Source: JBBECJ01 sp963763325
GTDB taxonomy: Bacteria; Chloroflexota; Chloroflexia; Thermomicrobiales; CFX8
Assembly: GCA_963763325.1 (NCBI GenBank)
Contig: CAVXOL010000021.1
Span: 1 to 64,000, forward strand
Reading direction: 5' to 3'
DNA length: 64,000 nucleotides
The notes beneath the pieces were generated by a model that was not told the origin of the DNA, did not search any database, and worked only from the letters and a program-made list of their open reading frames with translations. A program made the translations under genes and the position numbers. Shown one piece after another: positions 1 to 9,500 of the stretch (its first letter is position 1; each line of letters begins with the position of its first letter).

Positions 1-170
1 TGTCCGCGTGGCTCCCACATCAGTGCACGGCGGATATCGTCGTGCTGTTCGAGCATCTCCTGACGCCGGTCGAGGATCGTCGCGCCGCGCAAGCGGGGAA
101 CACCGGATGTGATCAGCCGCAACGGTTCACCTCCGGCATGTGCGTCAATCGTCGTCAGCGTTCGGACCAT
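1..170 (-). CDS. Proline racemase / hydroxyproline epimerase family protein (N-terminal part only)
   Basis: The first 56 codons of a minus-strand gene that runs off the left edge of the window. The translation begins MVRTLTTIDAHAGGEPLRL and continues through an LRGATILDRRQ stretch to an RRALMWEPRG segment. This is the conserved N-terminus of the proline racemase / 4-hydroxyproline epimerase / trans-3-hydroxyproline dehydratase family, where the motif is typically DxHTxGEPxR followed by LMxEPRGH. The catalytic residues lie outside the window, so racemase, epimerase and dehydratase cannot be told apart. The start ATG at 168-170 is preceded by a purine-rich AAGGGGG ribosome-binding site. The gene is co-oriented with the MFS transporter at 223-1434, whose stop lies about 50 bp upstream of this start, so the two could be co-transcribed. 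Confidence 0.8.
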   Translation of the reverse strand, partial: MVRTLTTIDAHAGGEPLRLITSGVPRLRGATILDRRQEMLEQHDDIRRALMWEPRG

Positions 171-222
171 GGATGACCCCCTTCAGTCATGAGGCATGAG
201 AACAGGGATGCGATGCGCGGAT

Positions 223-1434
223 TCACCCTGCCTCACGCCCCATCGCAAGAACCAACGATCCGCGAATCGGGATAATCGCCGGCAGGACCGCCAGCGTCAG
301 AACCGTCATCACGACGAATGTCGTCGTGATGCTGGTCGCATCGGCAAGGACGCCATACAGCAGTGGCGCGGCGGCCGAACTGATCAGGGCAGCCGTGAAG
401 TAGATCCCGAAGCCACGCGCGCGCCGGGCAGCCGGCACGAACTGAGTGACCGCGACTGCCAGCGCCGACGAGGTGCCGTTCAAGGCGAACCCGAAGACGA
501 GCACCAGCGGAATCACCATCCACGGCGTCGCCCATGTCAACGCAAGCAGGCTCCCAGCCGTCGCCACTTCAGTCACGACAATCACCGCCGCTATGCCGTG
601 CCGGTCAGTCAGCCAGCCGCAGGCGAACTTTCCGGCCGCCCCAGCCGCGAAGATCAATCCATACAGCGCACTGATCGCCGCCGCGTCGAACCCCTTGTCA
701 ACCAGCACGAACGGCAGGAACGTCAACGCAGCGCCACGGGTGGCGTTATCCAGCCCACCCGCCAGCAGGACGAAGTTGAATCCCCGCCGGATCGGCGTGC
801 CGTCGTCTTCGATCGGACCGCGCACGTGTCGCGTCCCTTTGCGTGTCTCGCTGCGCTGTCGCAACAGCACCCAGAGGGTGTAGAGCGCCGTCGCGATACC
901 AACGCTGGCAAACGCCGCTCGCCAGCCGAACTGGACCGCGATGATGCCCGCCACGAACGGACCCACCAGCTTACCCAGATCGCCGGAAAAATTGAGCGTT
1001 CCCATCGAGGTCGCCAGTTGCTCGCGCCGGACGTGGTTGGAGACGATCGACGATCCCAGCGGGTGCTGGGCGTTGCCGCCGATGCCAGTCAGGAACGCCG
1101 CCCCAAGCAGCAACAGGAAGCTGCTGGTCAGCGCCATTGCAACCAGCCCAAGGCCAACCCAGAGGTTGCCAAGCAGCAGGACGAGCATCTCCCCGTAACG
1201 CGCGCCAACCACCCCGGCCGGCACCTGCAGCACGCTCGACGCACCGGAGAAGGTCGCCTTGAGCAGTCCGGTCTCGGTGTAGGAGAGACCGAGGTCGGCG
1301 GCAATGAACGGCAGCAACGGGTAGAGCAACGCGAAGCAGGCGTCATTAGTCAGGTGGACGATTGAGGTTGTGACGAGGACCGACGAATCCGACAGCGCCC
1401 CAGCCATCCTGGCGCGCACGTGCGACATGCCCAT
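223..1434 (-). CDS. MFS transporter
   Basis: A 403-residue integral membrane protein with about 12 hydrophobic helices, the length and pattern of the major facilitator superfamily. Helix 1 includes HLTNDACFALLYPLLPFI and is followed by a GLSYTETGLLK loop and a VGARYGEML segment. This resembles the fosmidomycin-resistance-like (Fsr) branch of MFS, whose proteins share an NDxxxxxxxPLLP motif. The substrate cannot be deduced; a role in efflux of a small molecule across the cytoplasmic membrane is a family-level inference. Several Met codons lie near the N-terminus (1434, 1428, 1407) and the first is used here. The gene is followed by the proline-racemase-family gene on the same strand and diverges from the membrane protein at 1667. 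Confidence 0.8.
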   Translation of the reverse strand: MGMSHVRARMAGALSDSSVLVTTSIVHLTNDACFALLYPLLPFIAADLGLSYTETGLLKATFSGASSVLQVPAGVVGARYGEMLVLLLGNLWVGLGLVAMALTSSFLLLLGAAFLTGIGGNAQHPLGSSIVSNHVRREQLATSMGTLNFSGDLGKLVGPFVAGIIAVQFGWRAAFASVGIATALYTLWVLLRQRSETRKGTRHVRGPIEDDGTPIRRGFNFVLLAGGLDNATRGAALTFLPFVLVDKGFDAAAISALYGLIFAAGAAGKFACGWLTDRHGIAAVIVVTEVATAGSLLALTWATPWMVIPLVLVFGFALNGTSSALAVAVTQFVPAARRARGFGIYFTAALISSAAAPLLYGVLADATSITTTFVVMTVLTLAVLPAIIPIRGSLVLAMGREAG

Positions 1435-1666
1435 CGCTCACCACCGACTGCCGGTTGCATCAACGCATCCCGGCTCTACCGGCGCGACCGAGCCTCACGT
1501 TCGCGGGTCGCGCCGACATCCACACACCACCTCCGCGGTACGCTACCACACGCCAGCTACCCAGAGGATTCTTTGGCCAGTTGACGAACCGACTTCCGAC
1601 CGCCACTATCGGAACACACATCCAACACGTCGCAGACGTCGCACAACACTGCGGAAGGACCCGCTA

Positions 1667-2494
1667 ATGTCGCAAACCACGGTCTGGAGGATCCTCGTCG
1701 TCATTGCGGCCGTGTTGCTTCTGGTCGGCAATACCGCGATCTGGGTACTCCGCAGCATCGAAAACGATGACGCCTTCGTCGAGATCGCGCTCGAAAAGAT
1801 TCAACGTGAGGAAGCTCGCGAGGCCATCGCCGAGGAGATCGTCTTCGCGATCATGGGAAACCAGCCGTTGCTCTATCAGTTCGCGCGGCAACCCGCCGAA
1901 CAGGCCGTCACGCTGTTGCTGGCGACCCCTGCGTTCGAGCCGCTCCTGACCCAGATCGCGAGGAACCTGCACCAATTGATCGTTACTGGTGAGGAGCCAC
2001 CGATCATCATCGGCACGGCCTTCCTGCCGCCGATCGTCGCCGCAATCATCGCAGCGACCGGCCCCGCCGGGTTATTTTCCTTTGAGGATCAGGAACTCCA
2101 GATTCGACTGTTCGCCAACCAGGAGATCCCTGCGCTGGACTGGCTCATCGATCCTCTTCAGACGGCCGGGCTGCTCTGCGGGATAGTCGGGATCATCATT
2201 CTGGGCCTGTCGATCGTCGTTGCCAGTGACCGGCGGCTCGGCATGCGGCGGGCCGCAATCGCGCTGTTCGCGGTCGTCGCCATCTCGTTGCTGGCCATCT
2301 TCCCCCTCCGAAGCCTCTACCGCTCCAGAGTCGATGGTGACGCCGCCGAGGCAATTGCGCCGAGCGTCATGAACGCACTCGTGACCCCACTGATCGTGCA
2401 GACCCTCCTGCTGCTCATTCCTGCCGTCATCCTCCTCGCACTAAGCCTGCGACCGCGGCCAGCGATGACTCCGGCGCCAGTCCGAGAGGCGTGA
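1667..2494 (+). CDS. Hypothetical membrane protein
   Basis: A 275-residue protein starting MSQTTVWRILVV. The ATG at 1667 follows a GGAAGGA ribosome-binding site at 1653-1659; longer upstream in-frame sequence lacks a good site. One hydrophobic helix lies at the N-terminus, a polar region of about 130 residues rich in Glu/Ala/Ile follows (probably extracytoplasmic), and three further membrane helices fill the C-terminal third. This layout, with an ordered soluble domain between membrane segments, is common in Chloroflexota and Actinobacteria membrane proteins of unknown function. I do not recognise a named family. It is transcribed divergently from the MFS transporter and ends next to the G-rich repeat at 2505. 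Confidence 0.7.
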   Translation: MSQTTVWRILVVIAAVLLLVGNTAIWVLRSIENDDAFVEIALEKIQREEAREAIAEEIVFAIMGNQPLLYQFARQPAEQAVTLLLATPAFEPLLTQIARNLHQLIVTGEEPPIIIGTAFLPPIVAAIIAATGPAGLFSFEDQELQIRLFANQEIPALDWLIDPLQTAGLLCGIVGIIILGLSIVVASDRRLGMRRAAIALFAVVAISLLAIFPLRSLYRSRVDGDAAEAIAPSVMNALVTPLIVQTLLLLIPAVILLALSLRPRPAMTPAPVREA

Positions 2495-2504
2495 GGAGGA
2501 CGCC

Positions 2505-2588
2505 GGGAATCGGGAATCGGGAAACGGGGGTGTCGAAGGTGCCGACATTGTCTGAATCCCGATTCCCGATTCCCGATTCCCGATTCCC
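2505..2588. repeat. GGGAATC heptad arrays in inverted orientation (potential G-quadruplex pair)
   Basis: Four G-tracts on the plus strand (2505, 2512, 2519, 2526) are spaced exactly 7 bp apart. After a spacer of about 27 bp, five C-tracts (2558, 2565, 2572, 2579, 2586) follow with the same 7-bp period, so the minus strand there reads (GGGAATC)n. Each half satisfies the simple G3-N4 quadruplex rule and together they form a long inverted repeat. The element sits between the convergent 3' ends at 2494 and 2595, where it could act as a bidirectional terminator. A second copy of the heptad array is at 47760-47783. Confidence 0.85.
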
Positions 2589-2594
2589 GACGCT

Positions 2595-4040
2595 CTAAAT
2601 CCGTCCGTCCCGCGTCAGTTGGACAATCGGAAGGTCGGCGACAAGCGGGTCGGCGGCGGCGGCGTCTTCAAGGAGCCGTGATGCCTCCTTCAAATCGCTG
2701 TTGACAGCTTGCCGGTCGACGTTCGTGTACTCGCCGTCCTGATAGATGACCTTGCCGGCCACCATGCTGAGGACGACGTTGCTGCCGGTCTCGGCGTAAA
2801 CCAGGTTCGGAACGAGGTTGCGCGCCGGCCTGAGCAGCACCGGAGCCAGTGGCGGCCGCGTCAGGTCGAGCATGATGATGTCGGCTTCCTTGCCGGTCTC
2901 CAGGCTCCCGACCTTGTCGCCGATCCCCAGCACCGTCGCTCCCTCGATCGTCGCCATCCGCAGCACCTGCCAGGCCGGCATCGGCAGCGGGCTCTCAGCC
3001 TTGATCTTGGCAAACATCGCCGTCGCCCGCATCTCACTGAAGACGTTGTGCGAGTTGTTGCCCGGCGCCTGGTCCGACCCCAGCCCAACCAGCCCGCCAG
3101 CCTGCTTGAACCCCCAGGCCGGCGGCACAACGCCGTCGATAATACCGATCGAGTTCGAGCAACAGATCATCCGCGCCCCACGCTTCGCGACCAGCTCGAC
3201 CTCATCCGGCGTTGTCGTCGAGAGGTGGACGGCGATCAGGTCGCTGTCCAGCAGCCCAATCGAGTCGAGGAACGGAATCGCCCGCAGACCGTAACGTTGG
3301 AGTGTCGCCTCGTTCTCGCGCGGGTCCTGAGCGGCGTGCAGGTGCATCAGCGTCCCACGCTTGCGCGCCTCCTCCTGGACACGCAGCAGCATCTCCTTCG
3401 AGAGGAAGTCGGCCGCGTGCGGGCCGAGGATGACCTTGATCCGGCCGTTGTCGTAGCCGTCCCAGTTGTCAAAGACGGCCAGGCTGTCGGAAAGCGTCCG
3501 CTCGCCCATCTCCGGATCGAGCGGCGTCGGCTCGCCCGGCTTCCAGCCGGCCGCGATCCACTCATCCCGCTTCGCCCAGTTCAGCTCGCTGATGTTCTCG
3601 CAAACGACAGCCCGGTTGCCCATCTGGACATGGCTCTCGATCAGCTCGTTCAGCGGCCGGACATAGTCGCCAAACGTCGTCGTCCCGTTCGCGACACCCT
3701 CCATCAGCGCGACCATCGTCCCCAGCTTGCGATATTCGGCCGGGATGTGACGCCCCATCGGCCCATACGCGCTCGCCATCCAGGTCGCCACTTCCTGCGC
3801 CCAGCCCCGCGCCAGCACCGACGACGAGTGCGTATGGGCATCCACCAACCCCGGCATCACCAGCCGGTCGGTCGCGTCGATCGTCTCCCTGGCGTTCCCC
3901 GCCTTCTCCTCAACCTCAGCCCGCGGCCCGACCGCAACGATCTTCCCGCCATCGATCGCGACCGCGCCGTCCTCGACGAACCCAACCCCCTCACCCGCCA
4001 TCGTCAGCAGGTGTCCACCAGTAATCAGCGTATCAACCAT
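2595..4040 (-). CDS. Amidohydrolase family protein (chlorohydrolase / SsnA / MTA-SAH deaminase type)
   Basis: A 481-residue metal-dependent hydrolase of the ATZ/TRZ amidohydrolase branch. The N-terminus MVDTLITGGHLLTMAG is the usual beta-sandwich start. Residues around 65-70 give PGLVDAHTHSSSV, the HxH metal pair; further metal or catalytic positions are visible in ILGPHAADF, LMHLHAAQD and GLGSDQAPGNN. Family members deaminate or dechlorinate purine, pterin or triazine-like rings; the substrate here is unknown. The ATG at 4038-4040 is chosen because GGAGGGAATCAG precedes it; an upstream in-frame extension to 4130 lacks a site. It is convergent with the membrane protein at 1667, with the heptad repeat between them. 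Confidence 0.85.
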   Translation of the reverse strand: MVDTLITGGHLLTMAGEGVGFVEDGAVAIDGGKIVAVGPRAEVEEKAGNARETIDATDRLVMPGLVDAHTHSSSVLARGWAQEVATWMASAYGPMGRHIPAEYRKLGTMVALMEGVANGTTTFGDYVRPLNELIESHVQMGNRAVVCENISELNWAKRDEWIAAGWKPGEPTPLDPEMGERTLSDSLAVFDNWDGYDNGRIKVILGPHAADFLSKEMLLRVQEEARKRGTLMHLHAAQDPRENEATLQRYGLRAIPFLDSIGLLDSDLIAVHLSTTTPDEVELVAKRGARMICCSNSIGIIDGVVPPAWGFKQAGGLVGLGSDQAPGNNSHNVFSEMRATAMFAKIKAESPLPMPAWQVLRMATIEGATVLGIGDKVGSLETGKEADIIMLDLTRPPLAPVLLRPARNLVPNLVYAETGSNVVLSMVAGKVIYQDGEYTNVDRQAVNSDLKEASRLLEDAAAADPLVADLPIVQLTRDGRI

Positions 4041-4165
4041 CTGATTCCCTCCACTCCGATACCGCGCAGGATGGTATCGCAATGTGAGCGACGGAGTTGA
4101 CAGTGAGCCGCCTAACGATGCTAGAGTCACAACACGATTTGGACTGTTCGGAGCGGAGCTTGGAC

Positions 4166-4399
4166 ATGGAATTTGTCGTCAACGGCCGGACAATGTCTCT
4201 CACACGCGACGAAGTCAACGTCCGATTGAATGGTGTGAAGCCCGAGATCGGGCAGAAGCACTTCGTTGTGATCAATGGTCAGGAGTACCCTGTCAAGCAA
4301 GCATATGAAGTTGCGCTTGGTATCGACCGCGACGAGTTCAGATCAAGTCGAGCCCGCTCGTTGTTCACCAGGCTTGGATTCACGCTCATTGAACGCTGA
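4166..4399 (+). CDS. Small protein resembling a ScoMcrA-type N-terminal head domain
   Basis: A 77-residue protein beginning MEFVVNGRTM. The pattern VVINGQEYPVKQ, then EVALGIDRDEF, then ARSLFTRLGF matches the small domain found at the N-terminus of some ScoMcrA-like and other McrA-type modification-dependent endonucleases and related proteins, in which a 'NGk.YPpK' strand-turn is followed by an 'ArriL.rLGF' helix. Here it stands alone, with no HNH nuclease domain encoded downstream. The start is the ATG at 4166 with GGAG seven bases upstream; a longer reading from 4097 is possible. The next gene is convergent and unrelated. The role is unknown; the domain match is from memory of the motif pattern, not from a search. 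Confidence 0.6.
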   Translation: MEFVVNGRTMSLTRDEVNVRLNGVKPEIGQKHFVVINGQEYPVKQAYEVALGIDRDEFRSSRARSLFTRLGFTLIER

Positions 4400-4428
4400 T
4401 GCCGACTCTCGCAAAGGCGTCTTGTGGT

Positions 4429-6873
4429 TCAGGTCAGTCCATGCTCGACGGCGAAGCGCGTTGCGGCAGCCCGCGAGTTGACATTGAGCTTGGTGTAGAT
4501 CGAGGTCAGGTGCGTGTTCACCGTCCGCCGTGCCAGGAAGAGTTGCTCCCCCACTTCGGCGTCGGTCAGCCCCAGGGAGACAAGGCGAAGCACATCACGT
4601 TCGCGGACAGTCAGTCCGAATGGCGAGCGGTCACGAACAGCCGACACCTCCGGCAACGGCTCCAGCCCCAGCGAGACGGCTGCTTCCAGCGTTAGCGTTG
4701 CCCCTTCGTCCCAAAGCCGCGTGAAGGTCTCCGGAGTGAGCAGTCGCCTCGTGTTCGCGACGATGCGTTCGTGACGCGTGCGTTCGGAAGACCGAAGCGG
4801 TTGGTTGAGTTGCGCTCCCCATGCCTCGGCGGCGCCGAGCAATCGTGCGGCACGATCGCCAATCGCTGCGATCGCGGCAATGCCGGCCAAGCCTTCCAGG
4901 CACCCGGCGATGTGTCCCGGCTGGCGCTGATTGCGATACAGATCGATGGAGTCTGAAAAACGCTCGCGCGCAAGCACGGCGTCTGCCACTTCGAGCGCGA
5001 GATAACCAAGCTGTTTCAGCATGTATGCAGCGTGAGAGTCATCTCGCAGGTGTCGCGACAGCGACAGTCCCTCGTCGAGGAACGCTTCGGCACGCTGATA
5101 GTCGCCCGTAAACATCGCCACGGTGCCGACATTGCTGAGTTGCATGGCAATATCACGCAGATCGCCGACTTCCCGGAAGAGGTTCAGACTTCGTTGTGTG
5201 AGGTCCATCGATTGCTTGAGATCGCCCGAGAGATGCAGTTCGGCTAAACCAAGGGCGCCCAGATAGTTTGCCTGGCCGTGCCGATCGCCACGGTCGATCG
5301 CGAGTCGCAGCCCCTCCTCAAACAATGGTCGAGCTCTTTCGATATCACGCTGATACGCCATCACGTACGCGCGTTCGTTCAGGGCAACGATCAGACCATC
5401 GATGTCACTGATTTCGCGGCAAATGTCGATCGCAGCATCGAGATACTCCGCCGCCGCTCGATACTCCGCGACTTCGCGCAGCAGCATGCCGCGTACGGCA
5501 AGGGCTCTCGCGCCTTCGGTCGTCCGGTCATCTGCTACTCGCTCCAACGACTGCGCCAGCCACTGGGCACCTTCAACGAAATGTCCGTGGTTGTGCCAGT
5601 ACCAGCCGAGAGCACCGGCTAGCCGAACCGCGCTGACCGAGTCGCGCTCCAACGTCCAGCGCAGCGCTGCGCGGAGGTTGTCGTGTTCGGCGTCCAGGAT
5701 CCCCAGCCAGTCCAACTGGCGCGGGCCGTGTAGCTCAGGGACAGCCAGTTCGGCAAGGTCTACGAAGAAGGCAGCGTGCCGGTCACCTGCAACTGTCACC
5801 TCGTCGTGCGCCTCAAGCTGCTCCAGGGCGTATTCGCGAATCGTCTCCAGCATCCGAAAGCGTGGCTCTCGATCAGGTTGCGCGACCTGCTGAACAAGAT
5901 GATGATCGACCAGCGTTGCGAGCGTTTCCAGAACGTTCCCGCTGACTGCAGATGATGCGGGATTGCCGGCCACAGCCTCAGCGGCGTCCAGCGTCCAACC
6001 ACCGGCGAAGACGGACAGCCGGCGAAGAAGCTGCTGTTGGTCTGCCGTCAGCAGGTTGTAGCTCCAGGCGATCGTGTCGCGCATCGTCGCCTGCCGGGCC
6101 GGGAGATCGCGGGCGCCGCCCGTCAGGAACGGCAAGCTGTGATCAAGCCGCGCCAGCATCGTCCGAGGAGGGAGGTACTTCGCGCGCGTTGCCGCCAACT
6201 CGATCGCCAGCGGTAGCCCATCGAGCCGATGACAGATCTGCGCCAGCGCGGAAGCGTCCTCATCCGTCAGTCGGAGATCGGCCTGCGCATCCATCATTCG
6301 CTGGATGAACAGGGCAGTCGCCGGAAAGTCCGACGCCTGCGCGGCCGAGAGCCGCTGGGAGGGATCGGGAAGCGCGAGTGGTGACACGACGAACTCCCGC
6401 TCACCGCGCAGGCGCAATCGGGCACGGCTGGTCACCAGCGCCTTCACCGACGGAGCCGCCGCGAGGAGGTCAGCCACGATCGGTGCTGCGTCCAGCACCT
6501 GCTCGAAATTGTCGAGCACCAGCACGACAGCCCGGTCGCGCAGGACATCGATGACGAGTTCGATGACCGGCAACTCACCCATCTGCCGCAGGTCGAGGGC
6601 ATGCGCGATCGTCGCTGCCACCCGATCCGGATCAGTGACGGTCGCCAGCGAGACGAAGACGACACCATCCGCGTAATCGGATTGCAGGTCTTTGGCGACC
6701 GCGATCGCCAGCCGAGTCTTGCCGACACCACCTGGGCCGGTCAGCGTCACGAGTTGCACATCGTTGCGCCGCACCACAGCCAGTGCCGAGGCGATATCGG
6801 CGTCGCGGCCGATCAGCGGCGTCGGCGGGCGCGGTAACGTGCCGGGCTGGTTAGAGCGAAGCGTGTGCGACAT
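4429..6873 (-). CDS. LuxR-family transcriptional regulator with NB-ARC-type ATPase and TPR-like domains
   Basis: An 814-residue regulator. After an N-terminal LPRPPTPLIGRDADI segment comes a P-loop (TLTGPGGVGKTRLA, residues about 43-56), a Walker B with sensor (VVLVLDNFEQVLD, about 115-128), an ALVTSRARLRLRGE arginine segment and a LDGLPLAIELAA motif, all typical of AfsR/NB-ARC-like STAND ATPases. The middle is helical and TPR-like. The last ~60 residues form a LuxR helix-turn-helix (LTVRERDVLRLVSLGLTDAE, then RTVNTHLTSIYTKLNV). Such proteins respond to an unknown ligand through the ATPase/TPR region and bind DNA through the HTH. It is the downstream member of three tandem relatives; the region just upstream of its start is repeated before the next paralogue. 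Confidence 0.9.
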   Translation of the reverse strand: MSHTLRSNQPGTLPRPPTPLIGRDADIASALAVVRRNDVQLVTLTGPGGVGKTRLAIAVAKDLQSDYADGVVFVSLATVTDPDRVAATIAHALDLRQMGELPVIELVIDVLRDRAVVLVLDNFEQVLDAAPIVADLLAAAPSVKALVTSRARLRLRGEREFVVSPLALPDPSQRLSAAQASDFPATALFIQRMMDAQADLRLTDEDASALAQICHRLDGLPLAIELAATRAKYLPPRTMLARLDHSLPFLTGGARDLPARQATMRDTIAWSYNLLTADQQQLLRRLSVFAGGWTLDAAEAVAGNPASSAVSGNVLETLATLVDHHLVQQVAQPDREPRFRMLETIREYALEQLEAHDEVTVAGDRHAAFFVDLAELAVPELHGPRQLDWLGILDAEHDNLRAALRWTLERDSVSAVRLAGALGWYWHNHGHFVEGAQWLAQSLERVADDRTTEGARALAVRGMLLREVAEYRAAAEYLDAAIDICREISDIDGLIVALNERAYVMAYQRDIERARPLFEEGLRLAIDRGDRHGQANYLGALGLAELHLSGDLKQSMDLTQRSLNLFREVGDLRDIAMQLSNVGTVAMFTGDYQRAEAFLDEGLSLSRHLRDDSHAAYMLKQLGYLALEVADAVLARERFSDSIDLYRNQRQPGHIAGCLEGLAGIAAIAAIGDRAARLLGAAEAWGAQLNQPLRSSERTRHERIVANTRRLLTPETFTRLWDEGATLTLEAAVSLGLEPLPEVSAVRDRSPFGLTVRERDVLRLVSLGLTDAEVGEQLFLARRTVNTHLTSIYTKLNVNSRAAATRFAVEHGLT

Positions 6874-6945
6874 GACCGTAGCCCGCTTCTTTGTCTTGAA
6901 TCGTGCTGTGAACCATCATGACGTTTGATGTCAGCAGCGTCAACC
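6874..6945 (-). repeat. Conserved leader upstream of the LuxR paralogue at 4429 (copy 1)
   Basis: About 70 bp immediately upstream of the start at 6873 closely match the sequence upstream of the second LuxR-type gene (9406-9480). Both copies contain an AAGCGGGCTAC block just before the ATG and a shared CAGCACGAT block further up. The similarity extends beyond the coding sequence, so the duplication carried its 5' region. It may hold a shared promoter or operator; no clear -35/-10 pair stands out. Confidence 0.6.
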
Positions 6946-6968
6946 AGTTCGAGACGATGGAGGATCGA

Positions 6969-9405
6969 TCAGGCCAGTCCGTGCTCAACGGCGAAGCGGG
7001 TCGCCCCTGCACGAGAGTTGACGTTGAGCTTGGTGTAGATCGAGGTCAGGTGCGTATTGACGGTCCGCTGGGCCACATATAGGCGTTCGGCAACCTCTGC
7101 ATCCGATAAACCCTTGGGGAGACCAGTTTTAAGATGTCGAGTTCTCGCGCCGTGAGACCCGAATGGTGCTCGAACAGCCGCGACTGGCGGTGGGGGCAAC
7201 GGCTCGAACCCCAGGATGAGGGCCTCCTCCAGCGTCAATGTCGTTCTTTGTCCACACAAACGCCTGAAGGTCTTGCTGCATCCAGCGAGTCCCGAGTCTC
7301 GGCCACAAGTCGCGCGTGGCGCAGACTTCCTGCTAGGCACGTTGGACTGGCTGGTGAAGCCGCTACCCGACATGCCTCGGCTGCACCAAGCAGCCTTGCC
7401 GCGCGCTCAGCCATGTTGCTGAAGTGTAGCGGTGCCAGCGAGCCACTCCACACAGTCAACGACATCCCCCTTCATACCCAGCGTTCGATACAAAAAACTA
7501 CTGCGATCGGGTGAGGTGCTCAACAGCCAGTTGAGGATCGCGAAACTGGATGGCAAGGACACCCAACAGCAGTTGCATGAGCGCGATCTCCCTGTGATTG
7601 CCCAAGTGCCGCGCTACCGCAAGTCCCTCTTCAAACATATGGCCTTGCACGTCATGATAGTCCGCAGTGTAGAGGCAATCCATAGCCAAGATGGGCGAGT
7701 TGATTTGCGACGTTGCGTAGATCACCGAGTTCCCGGAACAGACTCAGGCTCTCGTTCCCAATCGACAACGCATGCTCGGGTTCACTGGACGTATGGAACT
7801 CGATCATCGCCAGGCTGCTCAGATGATCTGCCTCACCGTGCCGACTGCCATGCAGCCTCGCCGAGTAGAAGCCCTTCCTCCACAAGCGGTCGGGCGGAAT
7901 CCAAATCTCCCTGGAACGCAGCAAGGAACGCGCGTTCATCCAGAGCGACGATCAGGCCAGTGATATCGTTGATCTCACGGCAGATGCCAATGGCCGTATC
8001 GAGGTTCGTCGCTGACGAGGAAAAATCCGCCGTCGTGCGAAGGAGCATGCCAAGCGCCGTATGCGCCCTGGCATCGTGTCTGTTTCGGGTGTCAGGAGCA
8101 CGCTCCAACGCCCGTTCCAGCCATTCGGCTCCCTCAACAAGATCGCCATGCACGTACCAATACCACCCAAGCGCGCCAGCCATCTGCAGCGCCATCTCAG
8201 GATCGTATTCCGGGACCAGCGCAATGCTGCGCGCAGGTTGTCCTGATCGGCAGACAGCCGGTCTCTCCATGCTAATTGGAGGGGGCCCAGAAGCTCTCCG
8301 GCAGCTTCCTCGGCCAGAGCAGCAAAATAGGCGGCATGCCGATGACCTGCCAATGTCGACTCTGAGCACGCTTCCAATTGCTCGAGAGCAAACTCGCGAA
8401 TCGTCTCGAGCAAGCCAAAGCGCGGGCTGTCAGCCGTTCGCTTAACCAGGCTCTGTTCGACCAGCGCATCGACAATGTCGAGAACTGCTTCGTCATCGAT
8501 CTCAGACATGCAGTGCGGCGACCGCATCCATTGTGAATCCACCAACGAATACTGCCAGTCGCCGAAAGAGAGATTGCTGGTTATCGTCGAGCAGATCGTA
8601 ACTCCACGCTATTGTTTCACGGAGCGTGCGCTGTCGCGCGGGCAAGTCGTGGAACCGCCAGTCAGGAGCGGGAGACGCCTGTCAAGCCGGTCGAACAATC
8701 CCTGAAGTGGCAGCACTTTCATTCGCGCCGCGGCCAGTTCGATCGCGAGCGGCAATCCGTCAAGGCGGCGGCAGATTCCGGCGACGAGTTCCGGTCCGCG
8801 TCTTCCAGGTGGAGTTCCGGCAGAAGCTCGCGCGTCCTTCCAGAAAGAGCGCGACCGCGCCGAACGCCGCCAGATAGTCAGTCGCCATCCCCGAGTCCGG
8901 AACGTTCAGCGGCGCGACGACGACTTCGTGCTCTCCACGAATGCGCAATCGAGCACGGCTCGTGACGAGCGCGCTCAATCCCGTACAGCGCGTCAGCAGA
9001 TCGCTGACAATGGGAGCGGCATCCAGTACCTGCTCGAAGTTGTCGAGAATCAGCAATGCCCGCCGATCACCGATTACGTCAGCCAGACTGTCGACCAGCG
9101 ACTCGTCGCGCGACTCGCGGACGCCAAACGCCTGCGCCACTGCTGGAACGACACCCCCAGCATCGGTGATCGGCGCAAGCGAGACAAACACGGCATCATC
9201 AGAGCCGGCGATAGACAACAGGCGTGCACACTCGATCGCCAGCCGCGTCTTGCCGACCCCGCCCGGCCCGGTCAGTGTGACTAACTGAATGCTCGTCTTG
9301 CCGCAGCAGATCCACCACGACCGCCACATCACCGTCACGGCCGATGAGCGATGTCAGCGGACGAGGCAATGCAGGAGACCGATTGGCGCGCAGCGCGTGC
9401 GACAT
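6969..9405 (-). pseudogene. Decayed LuxR-family ATPase regulator (second tandem copy)
   Basis: The same architecture as the gene at 4429-6873, but spread over all three minus-strand frames. Recognisable pieces in order are the start MSHALRANRSPALPRP at 9405, the P-loop TLTGPGGVGKTRLA near 9250, the LLILDNFEQVLDAAP Walker B near 9050, the LDGLPLAIELAA motif near 8750, TPR-like stretches near 8350-7500, and the C-terminal HTH (RTVNTHLTSIYTKLNV) ending at 6969. At least eight frame changes and in-frame stops separate these pieces, and the middle appears shortened. The lesion density is much higher than in neighbouring genes and not all lesions lie in homopolymers, so true decay of a redundant paralogue is likely even if sequencing errors contribute. 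Confidence 0.85.
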
Positions 9406-9480
9406 GGCAGTAGCCCGCTTCTCTGTCTTGTATCGTGCTGTGACCCATCATGACGATCGATGCCGACATCGTCAACCTGT
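9406..9480 (-). repeat. Conserved leader upstream of the LuxR pseudogene (copy 2)
   Basis: Counterpart of the leader at 6874-6945. The match starts at the initiation codon and continues for roughly 70 bp into the spacer towards the next LuxR gene, with only scattered substitutions. It supports origin of the first two regulators by tandem duplication that included the promoter region. Confidence 0.6.
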
Positions 9481-9500
9481 TCGACACGCAGGAGAACCGA

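Noticed and set aside
196..1365. Long plus-strand open frame opposite the MFS gene
   Set aside because: Arg/Gln-rich shadow of a GC-rich gene on the other strand; no ribosome-binding site and no recognisable motif.
2505..2588. Regular repeats suggesting a CRISPR array
   Set aside because: The unit is only 7 bp with no unique spacers, and no cas gene is near.
2709..4100. Long plus-strand open frame opposite the amidohydrolase
   Set aside because: Composition (Arg/His/Pro-rich) is that of an antisense frame; the minus strand holds a full-length enzyme with its metal ligands.
8490..8520. TGA in the LuxR pseudogene as another Sec codon
   Set aside because: The position is not a Cys in the paralogue, frameshifts surround it, and no hairpin follows at the right distance.
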